The notes under the pieces were generated by a model, which worked only from the letters and a program-made list of their open reading frames with translations, was not told the DNA's origin and did no database searches. Of a DNA stretch of 64,000 nucleotides, positions 45,647 through 55,326 are shown one piece after another. Positions within the stretch are counted from its first letter, which is position 1. The number at the start of each line of letters is the position of its first letter. The stretch covers positions 7,343 to 71,342 of the forward strand of contig DIXP01000038.1 in NCBI GenBank assembly GCA_002436065.1, given 5' to 3'. The DNA comes from Chloroflexi bacterium UBA6077 (GTDB lineage Bacteria; Chloroflexota; UBA6077). The translations under genes and the position numbers were made by a program.

Positions 45647-46363
45647 GTGATCCGGCTCAAGTGGTTTCCGCCCTCATGGTTCCTAATCACCTTCGAGGAC
45701 AAGGTGATCTATATCGACCCCGCATGGATTCAGAGCAATTTTGCCAGGTACCCTAAGAGAGTGATCTTCAGCCATTATCCTGATCCAATGGACGGGCTAC
45801 CTGAACCTGATCTGCCCAAGGCAGACATAGTCCTGGTCACACACCATCACAGGGACCATCAGAAGAGAGCGACGATAGATAGGCTCTCCAACCAGAATAC
45901 ACTCGTCGTCGGCACACAGAGATGCACCGCTGACTTAGGGGACGCCATCAGGGTTGTGGAACCGGGCGAGGAGCTGGCTGTTTCTGATATCCGCGTGAGA
46001 GTAGTCGATGCGTACAACACTCCGGAAGGCAACTCGACCCGAAAGCAACACAAGAAAGGCGAGTGTTGCGGATATCTGGTGGAAATAGATGGGAGAGTCA
46101 TATACCACGCAGGGGATACAGATCTGATTCCCGAAATGAGGGACCTGGGGAAAGTTGATGTCGCCCTGTTGCCGGTTGGTGGAAGATTCACCATGGATGC
46201 TGAGGAGGCCGCTCGAGCAACCTCGGTAGTGAAGCCCAAATTCGTTATCCCGATGCATTTTCTTGAAACAGACCCGGAGGAATTCGGAGAAAAAGCTGAA
46301 GAAGAATCGGGAGCAAAGGTCGTTGTCTTGAATACTGGAGGAGTATTTGAGCTGGACCGATAA
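45647..46363 (+). CDS. MBL-fold metal-dependent hydrolase (UPF0173/UlaG-like)
   Basis: This 238-residue metallo-beta-lactamase-fold protein probably hydrolyses a phosphoester or lactone. The metal site is visible as HHHRDH (THHHRDHQK), then YHAGDTDLI and IPMHFLETD. I choose the GTG at 45647, with AGGTGG upstream, because the protein then starts IRLKWFPPSWFLI as in UPF0173 proteins; an ATG 24 bases earlier is also possible. Codon use is less GC-biased than in the left part of the window, suggesting transfer. Confidence 0.82.
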   Translation: MIRLKWFPPSWFLITFEDKVIYIDPAWIQSNFARYPKRVIFSHYPDPMDGLPEPDLPKADIVLVTHHHRDHQKRATIDRLSNQNTLVVGTQRCTADLGDAIRVVEPGEELAVSDIRVRVVDAYNTPEGNSTRKQHKKGECCGYLVEIDGRVIYHAGDTDLIPEMRDLGKVDVALLPVGGRFTMDAEEAARATSVVKPKFVIPMHFLETDPEEFGEKAEEESGAKVVVLNTGGVFELDR

Positions 46364-46365
46364 CG

Positions 46366-46464
46366 GTTGCCCTTCTGGACCGTTGCCAGCTCGACCCGGT
46401 CCGGCGCTGTGCCGGCCTCGGCCACATGGACTATTGTGGTGCGTGTCGCCGAGGTGACGACCAT
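46366..46464 (-). pseudogene. AbiEi antitoxin relic (first)
   Basis: On the minus strand this stretch reads VVTSATRTTIVHVAEAGTAP, then DRVELATVQ. It parallels the C-terminal part of the AbiEi protein at 48071 (VTTPARAIVDAAATGTDPTQ) and, more closely, the relic at 50314. It runs out of homology at both ends. It is a fragment, not a gene. Confidence 0.5.
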
Positions 46465-46531
46465 GCCCTCGCGTCCCCAGTATTCCCTTTGTGAACGTGA
46501 GGGAGGGTGATGGACGGGAGCACTAAGCTGC

Positions 46532-47356
46532 TCAATCCTTTCGCGCTACGGCCCTTCCATAGAACAGTGTGTAGGTCAGGAACCCGTAATAATCGACGCT
46601 GTCGGGGATGAACCGCGGGGAGTCAGGACGGCAGAGCTGCTGATACGAGTCCCAGTCATCCCGGGATACGTGAGGCTCCAGGTCGCCCCACATCATGGAC
46701 AGGAGGTATGCCACGGCCTCGCGCATCTCCGGGGAGAGAGGGGCTTGCACCTCGGCTACGTAACTGCGTGCGGCGGGCTGTTCGAGGCCGGCCTCCCGAA
46801 GCCAGCCCAGCGCGCGGAGAAAATGCTGCTGCGGTGACACGCCGCTCAGGTAGGGCGCGGTGGTGGCAAATGCACTGTTCAGGCGCGCCTCCAGGGCCGG
46901 ATATCCAGGCAGGAGGTTCTGGCTCGACCAATACAGGATCGCGACGATTCCGCCCGGCCTGACAACCCGAGCCAGCTCACCGATGCCGGCCACAGGATCG
47001 TCGCACACCGCAACCGGCCACAAAGTGTCGGCGCACCAGGCCCAGTCGAACGCGCCGTCGTGAAAGGGCAGATGGAGCAGGTCTCCCTGGATCAGTTGGA
47101 CCCGACGAGAGATGGGGCTCCGGGCGATCAGCCCTCGCGCCACAGCCAGGTTGTCGGGCGAGATGTCGAGACCGGTGACCTTTCCGTGGGGACTCACCAA
47201 TTCAGCCAGTCCCAGAGTGTGCTGGCCGATGCCACATCCAACGTCTACCCCCCGACTGCCGATGGGTATGGACAGCTCCTCCATGGCCTGCCGTACCGCC
47301 GGCTCGGTCACGCGATTAGCAAGGCCCAAGTTCTCGGCATACTCGTTCCAACCCAT
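46532..47356 (-). CDS. class I SAM-dependent methyltransferase
   Basis: This 274-residue methyltransferase has the SAM-binding glycine motif VDVGCGIGQHTLGLAE, the acidic second motif (TGLDISPDNL), a QGDLLHLPF motif and the post-motif VVRPGGIVAI. It is a Methyltransf_11-type enzyme acting on a small molecule or lipid; the substrate is unknown. I choose the ATG at 47356, preceded by AGAGGAT. An ATG 45 bases further up lacks a Shine-Dalgarno. Confidence 0.8.
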   Translation of the reverse strand: MGWNEYAENLGLANRVTEPAVRQAMEELSIPIGSRGVDVGCGIGQHTLGLAELVSPHGKVTGLDISPDNLAVARGLIARSPISRRVQLIQGDLLHLPFHDGAFDWAWCADTLWPVAVCDDPVAGIGELARVVRPGGIVAILYWSSQNLLPGYPALEARLNSAFATTAPYLSGVSPQQHFLRALGWLREAGLEQPAARSYVAEVQAPLSPEMREAVAYLLSMMWGDLEPHVSRDDWDSYQQLCRPDSPRFIPDSVDYYGFLTYTLFYGRAVARKD

Positions 47357-47427
47357 CGTATCCTCTAGGCGGGGATGTACTGCTGCCACTTCGCTGCCCA
47401 TTGTAGTCGATCCAGGCGACGAGAGCA

Positions 47428-47916
47428 GTGTGGGCGGGGGGAGACAAGCGGAGCAGATACTTTCAGGGGCTCCCCGAGGAGGGGAAATCCCGAACTCTTC
47501 TGAATTTAACAATCATCGCCAGCTCAGCAGCAGCGGCGAATCGGAGAGCATCGCGGCCAGTCTACTACTTCGAGGGCACAGAGCCATCCAGGTTTTTCGA
47601 GCCGCCGGGAACTCCGGATCAACCGTCCAGGGAGTACCGCAACCCGATCGTCGTCGCACGGGAATGGCAGCGCATGTTGGATAACGGCGAGTGCACCTCT
47701 CGAGCTGATCTGGCGCGCAAGCTTGGGGTGACTCGCGCCCGCGTCACCCAGGTGCTCGGCCTCCTTGATCTCGCACCCCAGGTCTTGGAGGCCGTCGTTG
47801 GCCTTGGCGACCCATTGCCCGGCCCCGTTGTCAATGAACGAACCCTGCGTCCGCTGCTGAGGTTGCCAGCCGAGGAGCAGAGACGCGCGCTTGTGGGTAT
47901 CGCTCCTTTGCAGTAG
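47428..47916 (+). CDS. ParB-like helix-turn-helix protein, paralogue of 58446-58916
   Basis: The homologous part of this frame (from about 47500) encodes a protein with the block RPVYYFEGTEPSRFFEPP, then EYRNPIVVAREWQRML, and a clear HTH (SRADLARKLGVTRARVTQVL). This type of HTH is seen next to or fused with serine recombinases in many bacteria. A very similar gene lies at 58446, and even the DNA before both (CCCCGAGGAGG, then GGGAAATCCCGAACT) is shared. The true start is unclear: GTG at 47428 or an atypical start near 47500. No recombinase remains here. Confidence 0.65.
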   Translation: MWAGGDKRSRYFQGLPEEGKSRTLLNLTIIASSAAAANRRASRPVYYFEGTEPSRFFEPPGTPDQPSREYRNPIVVAREWQRMLDNGECTSRADLARKLGVTRARVTQVLGLLDLAPQVLEAVVGLGDPLPGPVVNERTLRPLLRLPAEEQRRALVGIAPLQ

Positions 47917-48020
47917 GGCCACTTTTGGAGCCCTTCATTCACCAAGACGGCATCACCGCCGCTGTCGGGCGGATTCCCGGAATCTTGCGCCGCACCCGAT
48001 GCGGGATTCGGAAGCATCCA

Positions 48021-48049
48021 TTGAAACGAGTTCAGCGACCTGCTACGAT
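48021..48049 (+). promoter_or_regulatory. promoter of the AbiE toxin-antitoxin operon
   Basis: TTGAAA (48021-48026), a 17-base spacer and TACGAT (48044-48049) fit a sigma70-type promoter, with a start near 48056 and a very short leader to the antitoxin gene. Confidence 0.55.
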
Positions 48050-48070
48050 AACTGTGATAAACTTGCAGGT

Positions 48071-48700
48071 ATGGTAGCAGCTATGCCCAACTCGTCGAAG
48101 CGAGCCGACCTCCGCGGCCTGGAAGCGTTCGCCCTCGCGCAAGGCGGCTATTTCGACCGTCGAGATGCCCACTCGTACGGTATTACCGACTCGTTGCTGC
48201 GCTATCACGTGCGATCGGGCCGCTTCGAGCGGATCCTGCCTGGGATCTACCGGCTGCATGCCGCCCCGATCAGCCCCTACGACGAATATCTGCTGGCGTG
48301 GGTCTGGACGAACTATCGCGGTGCGATCTCGCACGAGAGCGCACTCGCCCTCTACGATTTGGCTGACATCCTACCGACGCGTGTTCACGTCACCGTGCCA
48401 CGCCCTTTCCATCGCACATCGGCCCCGTTCCAAGTGCACCTGGCCCCGCTCCCGGAGGAGGAAGTCCAGGACTACAACGGGGTTCGTGTGACCACGCCGG
48501 CCCGAGCGATCGTCGACGCCGCCGCGACAGGGACGGACCCAACCCAAATCCACAAGGCGGTCCGCGAGGCGCTCGAGCGGGGACTCACCAACCCTGATGC
48601 GCTCCTGGCGGCGGGAGCTCGCCATCCCAATCAATTCCGACGGGATGTCCGCCGACTCATCGAGGAGGCAGTGTCCAGTGGCACCGCGCGAGCGAGGTAA
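48071..48700 (+). CDS. AbiEi-type antitoxin / transcriptional regulator
   Basis: This protein of about 209 residues is the antitoxin of a type IV AbiE system. It has an N-terminal winged helix (GGYFDRRDAHSYGITDSLLR, then YHVRSGRFERILPGIYRL) and a C-terminal AbiEi domain (ISHESALALYDLADILPTRV, then TTPARAIVDAAATG). AbiEi proteins repress their own operon and counter the toxin without binding it. It overlaps the toxin gene by 23 bases. The start may be the ATG at 48071 or that at 48083. Confidence 0.85.
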   Translation: MVAAMPNSSKRADLRGLEAFALAQGGYFDRRDAHSYGITDSLLRYHVRSGRFERILPGIYRLHAAPISPYDEYLLAWVWTNYRGAISHESALALYDLADILPTRVHVTVPRPFHRTSAPFQVHLAPLPEEEVQDYNGVRVTTPARAIVDAAATGTDPTQIHKAVREALERGLTNPDALLAAGARHPNQFRRDVRRLIEEAVSSGTARAR

Positions 48701-49598
48701 GACACCGGCGGGCTTTCGAGCGCAGGTGCTCCAGCGTCTGCGGAATGAGGCGTTGCGCACCGGCATCCCCTCCCAACGCCTTCAGCAGCAGATCGCCTTC
48801 GAGCGTTTGCTTGCTCGGCTTCCGACCAATGGCGAATGGGTTCTGAAGGGCGGTTTTGCCCTGCAGCTACGCTATGGCCTGCAGGCGCGCCCAACTCGGG
48901 ACGTCGATCTTCGCACGCTGCTGGCCCCGACAGAGGCGCTCGATCGGCTGCGGCAGACCACCGCGGCAGCGATGGTTTCCGACCACTTCTCCTTCGAGTT
49001 CGGCGAGGTTGCCCAGGAGATGCAGGGCGCGCCCGGAGGCTCGCTGCGCGTTCGAGTCGTTGCGCGCGTGGGCGGGCTGGAGTTCGTGGCTTTTCACCTC
49101 GACCTCTCCAGCGGAGACCCGGTCATCGACCCGCCGGATCTCCTCTTCGGGTCCGATCTTCTCCACTTCGCCGGGATTCCTTCGGTCCAGTTCCCGGTCT
49201 ATCCCATCGCCCAGCATCTCGCTGAAAAACTGCATGCCTACACGCTTCCCCGTGGCCAGGAGAACACGCGGGTCAGGGATCTGGTCGATCTCGTCGTCAT
49301 CGCCGCGACTGAGCAGGTCGAATCGGATCGGCTCTCCCGCAGTGTCGACGCGACGTTCGCAATTCGTAGAACTCATTTGCTTCCGGAGCGGCTCCCCGAG
49401 CCCCCGGTATCCTGGGCGCAGCCATTCGCGACGATCGCGGCCGAAGCAGCGGATCTACCGGTAGCCAATCTTCGGGAAGGCCACGTCCTGGCAGCGCAGT
49501 TCTGGGATCCGTTCCTGGCAGATCGGGGCACCCGCCGGGTCTGGCTCCCCGGTCGGAGGCGCTGGAGCCTGGCGATGGCCTTGCCACCTGAAGCCTGA
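48678..49598 (+). CDS. AbiEii-type nucleotidyltransferase toxin
   Basis: This 306-residue toxin belongs to the DUF1814/AbiEii family, nucleotidyltransferases that block growth by modifying a cell target such as tRNA, giving abortive infection. The NTase core shows WVLKGGFALQLRYG, then RPTRDVDLR with its metal-binding aspartates. The conserved lysine comes in HLAEKLHAYT, followed by RVRDLVDLVVI. The GTG at 48678 has GAGGAGG nine bases upstream, inside the antitoxin gene. All motifs look intact. Confidence 0.87.
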   Translation: MAPRERGKTPAGFRAQVLQRLRNEALRTGIPSQRLQQQIAFERLLARLPTNGEWVLKGGFALQLRYGLQARPTRDVDLRTLLAPTEALDRLRQTTAAAMVSDHFSFEFGEVAQEMQGAPGGSLRVRVVARVGGLEFVAFHLDLSSGDPVIDPPDLLFGSDLLHFAGIPSVQFPVYPIAQHLAEKLHAYTLPRGQENTRVRDLVDLVVIAATEQVESDRLSRSVDATFAIRRTHLLPERLPEPPVSWAQPFATIAAEAADLPVANLREGHVLAAQFWDPFLADRGTRRVWLPGRRRWSLAMALPPEA

Positions 49599-50183
49599 CC
49601 GAATCCCGAGGCGCTTGCCAACGCGGTCGCCCACCGCGACTGGTCGCTCGAAGGAGCGAAGGTGCGGTTGTTCATGTTCGACGACCGCCTGGAGATCTGG
49701 AGTCCAGGCAGACTGCCGCCCCCCATCACACTGGAGCGACTGGGTTACGACCAGTTCTCCCGAAACAAGGTAATCGCCCGGGTGCTCGTGGAGCTGGGGT
49801 ATATCGAGGAGGTCGGACTGGGCATCCGCCGGATGCGCGAGGAGATGGCGAGCCTCGGTCTACCGGAGCCAGAGTGCCGGGAGGACGGCTTCAGCTTCGT
49901 CATCACCTTCCGCAGCATCTCCCCGCGGGAGGGGATCGCGCCGCCCGTCGATACGTTCCGAGCGCTGCTGGAACGGTGCGAGATCAACGACCGGCAGTAC
50001 CGAGGGCTGCACTACGTGCGCGAACGCGGCGCGATCCAGCGGCGCGAGTACGTGCAGCTCATGGATGTCTCGAAGCGCACCGCCCTCCGTGACCTGTCAG
50101 ACCTCGTGGAGAAGAACCTGGTCGAGCCGAGTGGAGGGCGCGGGAGGAGCACCGCCTACCGGCTATGGGAGACCGGCGCATAA
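49599..50183 (+). pseudogene. 5'-truncated AlbA_2/RecG-like ATPase regulator
   Basis: Directly after the toxin stop, and in the same frame, the sequence reads PEALANAVAHRDWSLEGAKV, then RLFMFDDRLEIWSPGRLPPP. It continues to a C-terminal winged helix ending at 50183. This is the second half of the proteins with an N-terminal AlbA_2 DNA-binding domain and a HATPase_c_4 domain. The N-terminal third is missing. The junction abuts the AbiEii stop, so a deletion or insertion joined the two. A GTG at 49662 could still give a 173-residue protein. Confidence 0.7.
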
Positions 50184-50230
50184 TCGCGCCGTAATCGCAC
50201 CACAAATGGCGCGATTACGGCGCGATTATG
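50179..50230. repeat. perfect 20-bp inverted repeat over the stop codon
   Basis: CATAATCGCGCCGTAATCGC (50179-50198) is exactly inverted at 50211-50230 around a 12-base spacer. The left arm contains the stop codon of the truncated ATPase gene. The stem would be very stable. No T-run follows, so a simple terminator is only one option. Confidence 0.8.
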
Positions 50231-50313
50231 GCTTGATTGCGATCCTTCCTCCTGCCGTGCTGTCGCCAGCAGTCGCCGCTCGAGGGCCGTGCGGAAGGGG
50301 GCGGACCTGTATC

Positions 50314-50535
50314 TCACGCCGCTGCCCTGCGGAGCGCACTCTCGACCAGCGCGGCTATCCACTTGCCACGAGCTGCGGCGTCCCTCCGGAGTTGGTCGGG
50401 AGCGGCCAGGCCTCGCTCAACCGTCTGAACCACCGCCAGTTCCACTTGGTCCGGCGCCATGCCGGCCTCAGCCGCGTCGAGGATGGAACGTGTCGCCGAG
50501 GTGATGACCATGCCATCATGGATGCGGAATACGGA
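50314..50535 (-). pseudogene. AbiEi antitoxin relic (second)
   Basis: The minus strand encodes HDGMVITSATRSILDAAEAG, then MAPDQVELAVVQTVERGLAA, ending in a short helix at 50314. This matches the last third of AbiEi proteins, and the phrase SATRSILDAAEAG is close to ARAIVDAAATG in the intact antitoxin. The N-terminal domains are absent. It lies just downstream of the STAND gene on the same strand. Confidence 0.6.
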
Positions 50536-50592
50536 CCTGGCGGCATTCACCGCACTCCTGATCGCGCAACCTTCCTGAGATCGGCACCGTGC

Positions 50593-53165
50593 CTACAACA
50601 ACAGTGTCTCCTTCGCGAAGAAATGCGCACACGCTCTTCGCGTCTCGTCTGTGTCCACACCAGTCGCCAACTGGAGCAGGCTGCGAAGAACTGTAGCAGC
50701 GGCGACCCAGCGATGGCGATTTGCCAGATGTGCCCGTGGGTCTGCAAGAGCAAGAAAATCGTCGCGGACGGTGACCAAGACGAGCCGGTAAGTCGGATCG
50801 TCTTGCTGGGAGAGTGTCCCAGTGATGGGCTGGATGTCGTCTAGCACTGGCAGGTCGGAGGGGCGGATGTAGGTACGTACGTCTGTTTCTGTCGCGATGG
50901 CCACGCTGACGAATTGATCGAACACCGGCCCATGGCGGTTCAGCAACTCGGAGAAGTTCGGTTCTGACAGGCAAATCCGGAGAGCCAACTGCTCTGCGAG
51001 GAACGCGGTCACCGGCTCCTCGCTGAAATCCATGAACCGTAGCCGGAGAGTAGGCGGGTTATTCAGACGGATCTGCCAGCATCGAGCTCCCTCCTCAAGG
51101 AAATCACGACCCATGACCGCATCCCCGAGATACTCCCAGATGCGGTCTAGGGCGGTGCGGACGGCCGACGATTGCTGCCCAGTCAGCAACACGTGCTCAA
51201 GCAATGTCACGAACGACTGCAGCCAGCCGCGATCATTCCGAGCGATCGCGTCGTCGAGGAGCCCGTTCATACCGCGCTCCATTTCATCCAAGTTGCCGGC
51301 AATGTGAAACCCGACAACGCGCCAAAGTGCTCCCATGCGATGCAGGTCGTCACGGCCTGCGCAGTCAGCCTCCTTCATCACGCATTGTGAGGCCAAGACC
51401 GCGGCAGAACCATCGCCGAGGTAACATGCAAACCGTGCACGATCTAGGAGGAGTGGCAGACGACTCTCGTGTCCGTGGGGAAGATGAGTGAGCGCCTCGT
51501 CCAGGTAGTCGAGAGCGGTCCGATACTCGCATGCTCGTTCGGCAGCAGTCACAGCGCCACGCACCGCGTCGCTGAAGTCTTCATTCTCTGGGTGCAATGA
51601 GAAGGCATCAGCCGCCTCGTGGTACTCGCGTGCGGCACCGGCGAAGTCTCCCGCCGCGACGAGCGCGCGGGCGAGGGCGAGGAGTGCATGACCGAGTCGT
51701 TGCCGGTCCTCGGACATCCGGTGGATCTCGATCGCCTTTCGGTAGTAGGCGAGCGCTTGCTCACTCTGCCCGGTTTGCCAACAGGTGTCAGCCAGACATC
51801 GGTAGGCTAGTCCTTCGTCAGCCGAGAACCGACCCTCGCTTAGCTGGATCGCCCGCCGATACAGCGCTTCGGCTTCGTCCAGGTTCTCCTGGTCCTTCTT
51901 GACATTGCCCATGTTCAGGTACACGACCGCTTGACCGCGCCGGTCGCCCAACGTTCGATTGACGGCGAGCGCGTGCTCATACGCCGCCCAGGCATCCGCA
52001 TAGCGGGCTTGCCGTCGGTAGATGACGCCCATGTTGGTGGAGGCCGCCGCAGCGTGGCGCGACAGACCGAGTTCGCGCCCTAACACTTCGGCCTGGCGGT
52101 AGAAGTCGAGAGCTTCCTCGTCCCGATACTCTTCCATGTGAACGTTGCCGATAAGAAGCAGCGCGAGCGATTCTCCCCGCCTGTTCCCTGAGCCACGAAA
52201 GACGTTGAGCACTTCCTGCTGGAGCTGGAGCGCAGTCTCGGCGTCACCGAGCTCTAGCAGGATCTGGCCCAGAGCGCTCTTGAGGGCGGCCATGTGAATG
52301 GTGTCATCGGAGTTGCGGGCAACTTTCGCCGCTTGCTCATAATACTCGCGAGCAGACTCGAGGCGCCCGCTGTTGCGGCGGAGCCATCCTAGCTGAGCAT
52401 AGACCTCGGCGAGGAGATCGTCGTTGACCCCAGCGTCGCAACACGACGTGACAGCGTGTTTGAGAACCTGTTCCGCCTCTTGGATCTGGCCAACCCCGGA
52501 AAGTCCGATTCCCTGTAGCAGCAGGGCATAAGCTGTCTGAACAGCAGCAAGAGGAATGCTGTCCTCCAGAACGTGCCGCGCAAACCTCTCTACCTGGATC
52601 CACGCGCCTTCGACATTCGCGGTTGATGCTGCGTCGAGGAAGAATTGGGCAGACTCCTCTATGCCGGATTCCAGGAGGTGGTGTGCCGCGCCAACTCTAT
52701 CTGCACCGTCTCGGAAGACATCCGCCAGGCGCCGATAGTAGCGGGAAGCGAGTCGCTGTTCGGCCACCTGCGTCGCGACAAAGTCGCGAAAGGTTGGGTG
52801 GAACAGACGGTAAGTACCTGCTTCCTGGGTAATGAGCCCGCGGAGGGAGTCAAGGCGCTTGCGCACTTCAGGTATGCCTATCTGGCTCACGTCTTCCAAT
52901 TGCGCAAGGTCCAGCGGGCGTATTGAAAGGGCAATCAGACTGGCGACCTCTTGGGCTGAATAGGGCAGTGTCGCCCAAAGACGCGCATAGTAGGCATCAA
53001 TGTCCGAGTTACTAGGTGCGGAAGGATCGCGGGCAAGGTGGTAGAGCAGAAGAGGGTTGCCGTCGGTCTGTTCGTGAGCTTCGGCCGCAGCTAACTGCGG
53101 ATGCGTTCCTGTTGCGGCCAAGTAGGCGGCGGTTTCACCGAGCGAGAATCCGCTCAGAGAGTAAC
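50593..53165 (-). pseudogene. C-terminal part of the DUF4062-STAND-TPR protein, cut off by an IS
   Basis: This frame encodes the end of the STAND ATPase (YSLSGFSLGETAAYLAATG, then EQTDGNPLLLYHLARD) and the winged-helix-like region after it. A long TPR superhelix follows (for example AEVYAQLGWLRRNSGRLESA, AVVYLNMGNVKKDQENLDEA and AYRCLADTCWQTGQSEQALA). The last 250 residues form an unassigned domain. The IS630 element has separated it from its start at 55326. Removing the element and one TA joins the two parts in frame, so the loss is recent. Alone it lacks its own start signals. Confidence 0.82.
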
Positions 53166-53167
53166 TA

Positions 53168-54371
53168 GTCCTTTGACACGGTAGTTTTGACGTTGGCTCC
53201 CAAGGCGTTAGAATCCACAATGGTAGACACGTTACGACCGCAGTGGGGAGCCATGGGAAATCGATACATCATTGAATTGACGGGAGAAGAGCGGACGCAG
53301 CTTCTGGATTTGGTGAAGAAAGGTAAGTCGTCCGCTCGTGAGATAGCGCGAGCCCACATCCTGTTGTCAGCAGACAGGGGCGAGTGCGACAAGGCGATTG
53401 CCGAAGCGTTGCACGTGAGTGTTCCGACAGTCTTCAGGACCCGGAGGCGGTTCGCACAGGAGCGATTGGCTGCACTTAAGGAGCGGCCACGACCAGGGGC
53501 AAAGCCTAAGCTAGACGGGAAGGGTGAAGCTTTGCTGGTAGCCTTGGCCTGCAGCGAAGCGCCAGGAGGTCGGGAGCGTTGGACGGTGCGACTACTAGCC
53601 GACAGGATGGTCGAGCTAGAGGTGGTGGAGAGCCTCTCCCGAGAGACCGTTCGTCGCGTCCTGAAAAGGGGGAGACCAAACCGTGGTTGAAGAAGCAGTG
53701 GTGCATTCCCAGGGTCGGGCCGGAGTTCGTATGGAGGATGGAGGATCTCCTTGACCTCTACGCCGAGCCCTTCGATCCCCGCAGGCCCTGGGTGTGTTTC
53801 GATGAGCGCCCCTGCCAGTTGTTGGACGATGTGCGCGAGCCGTTGCCGAGCAAGCCTACTCGGCCCAAGCGAGTAGACTACGAGTACAAGCGGAAGGGGT
53901 CCTGCAACCTGTTCGTCCTGGTGCAACCGCAAGAGGGCTGGCGAAGGGTGGAGGTCACCGAGAGACGCACCGCTGTGGACTTCGCCCATCAGATGCAGAC
54001 CCTGGTGGACGAGGTCTACCCCGAGGCCGAGGTAGTCCGAGTCGTGCTGGACAACCTGAACATCCACGGAGGAGGGGCTCTTTACGAAGCCTTCCATCCC
54101 GAAGAGGCTCGCCGGATTGTCCGCAAGTTGGAGTTCCATTACACACCCAAACATGGCAGTTGGCTAAACATGGCGGAGATCGAACTCTCAGTGCTCTCGC
54201 GCCAGTGCCTGGATCGTCGCATCGGTGATATCGACACCCTCAAGCAGGAAATCGATGCCTGGGAACATGATCGCAACATGGAACGAACTACCATCAACTG
54301 GCGGTTCACCACTACCGACGCCAGGACCAAACTACATCGACTATATGATCAGAATTAGTGTGTCAAAGGAC
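53168..54371 (+). mobile_element. IS630-family insertion sequence
   Basis: The element is 1204 bases with 12-base perfect terminal inverted repeats (GTCCTTTGACAC at 53168-53179 and its complement at 54360-54371). It is flanked by a TA duplication at 53166-53167 and 54372-54373. The reconstructed empty site is CTAG, the preferred target of IS630-type elements. It holds one transposase gene in two overlapping frames and is inserted in the opposite orientation to the STAND gene. Confidence 0.92.
53253..54358 (+). CDS. IS630-family transposase, made by frameshift
   Basis: The first frame (53253-53690) gives the N-terminal HTH part ([20 protein letters not shown], then [19 protein letters not shown]). 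The second (to 54358) gives the DDE domain with aspartates in WVCFDERP and [11 protein letters not shown] and the glutamate in LNMAEIELS. The frames meet at AAAAGGGGG (53664-53672), where a -1 shift would join LKR to the [10 protein letters not shown] segment. Such shifts are normal for IS630 elements. ATG with GGGGAG upstream. Confidence 0.88.
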
Positions 54372-54373
54372 TA

Positions 54374-55326
54374 GTAACGCTGCCGAATTCGCCTGTCTCC
54401 GAATGACGACTGGTGAGCAACAGTCGATTGGCGTAGTAGTCGAGTCTCGAGAGGTGTGCGGTGGTGTCCGGATTGGCATCAAGTCCGTCGATGACGATCA
54501 GTTCTTCCGAATTCTGGAGCGCCAAGTCCAGGGAAATCTGGAGGTCCTCCATGGAACTGTACTCGGCAGGCGGCAATCCCTGTCGGTGGCGTAACTGATG
54601 GCAGAGATAGCCCAAGGCGGAAGCGACTGGGCGACCAACTAGCGGTAAGTAGATGGCCCGCAATTCCTCAGCCAGGCGCGTTGCGAGGAAGGTCTTACCT
54701 TGGCCCAGCGAGCCATACACGAGCACGCGAGCATGACGCTGCAGAAGGGCCCGAACCTCCCTAACTGCTTCTCGATCGATCCAAACCCGTTCCCTCAGCA
54801 AGGCGAGCGCTGGCTCGATGAGATCGTCGTAGTGCCGCTTCGGAGGCGCCTGATAGTGTTCGCTAAGGATCTCCGCCACGGCGTCACGCACTATGTTCTT
54901 GAGTTCGTGCAAGTCACAGAACGGCTTGTACACGACCCCTCGTCTCCCGTCGCCGATGCCAGTTAGGAGCTTGGAAAGTCTGGGATCACGCTTGCCAGGC
55001 GCGCACGGCTTGACGAGAACAAGTCGGGGCAGGTTAAGTCGTCGGGCCTCGCGGTACTCCTGCTCAGTGGCCGACATCTTGGGCCCTTCGTGACTCGCGT
55101 ACTCGCAGTGGAACAGAGCGAGGTAGATCTGGGACCGGCGCACTCCATCGAGATAGACCTCTTCAGACGGTCGCGTCTTAGGGTTCAGGTCCTCGAACAG
55201 GACGGGCACAAGTCCCATCTCGATCACCGTCTCTTTGACGGCGTGGCGCTCTGCTGAGAGTTCGGTCATGCGAGAACTGACGAACACTTTGACACGTTTC
55301 TCGAAGGCGAGGGGGTCGCGATTCAT
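54374..55326 (-). pseudogene. N-terminal part of the DUF4062-STAND-TPR protein
   Basis: This part encodes a DUF4062 domain (VKVFVSSRMTELSAERHAV at about residues 12-30, then RRSQIYLALFHCEY). The front of a STAND/NB-ARC ATPase follows, with Walker A GSLGQGKT at 205-212 and Walker B (LIVIDGLDA, D280). DUF4062 is related to TIR/SIR2-like sensor or effector folds in defence proteins. The frame then runs into the IS630 element and ends within its terminus at 54355. The ATG overlaps the stop of the upstream gene as ATGA. The rejoined protein would have 1175 residues. Confidence 0.85.
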
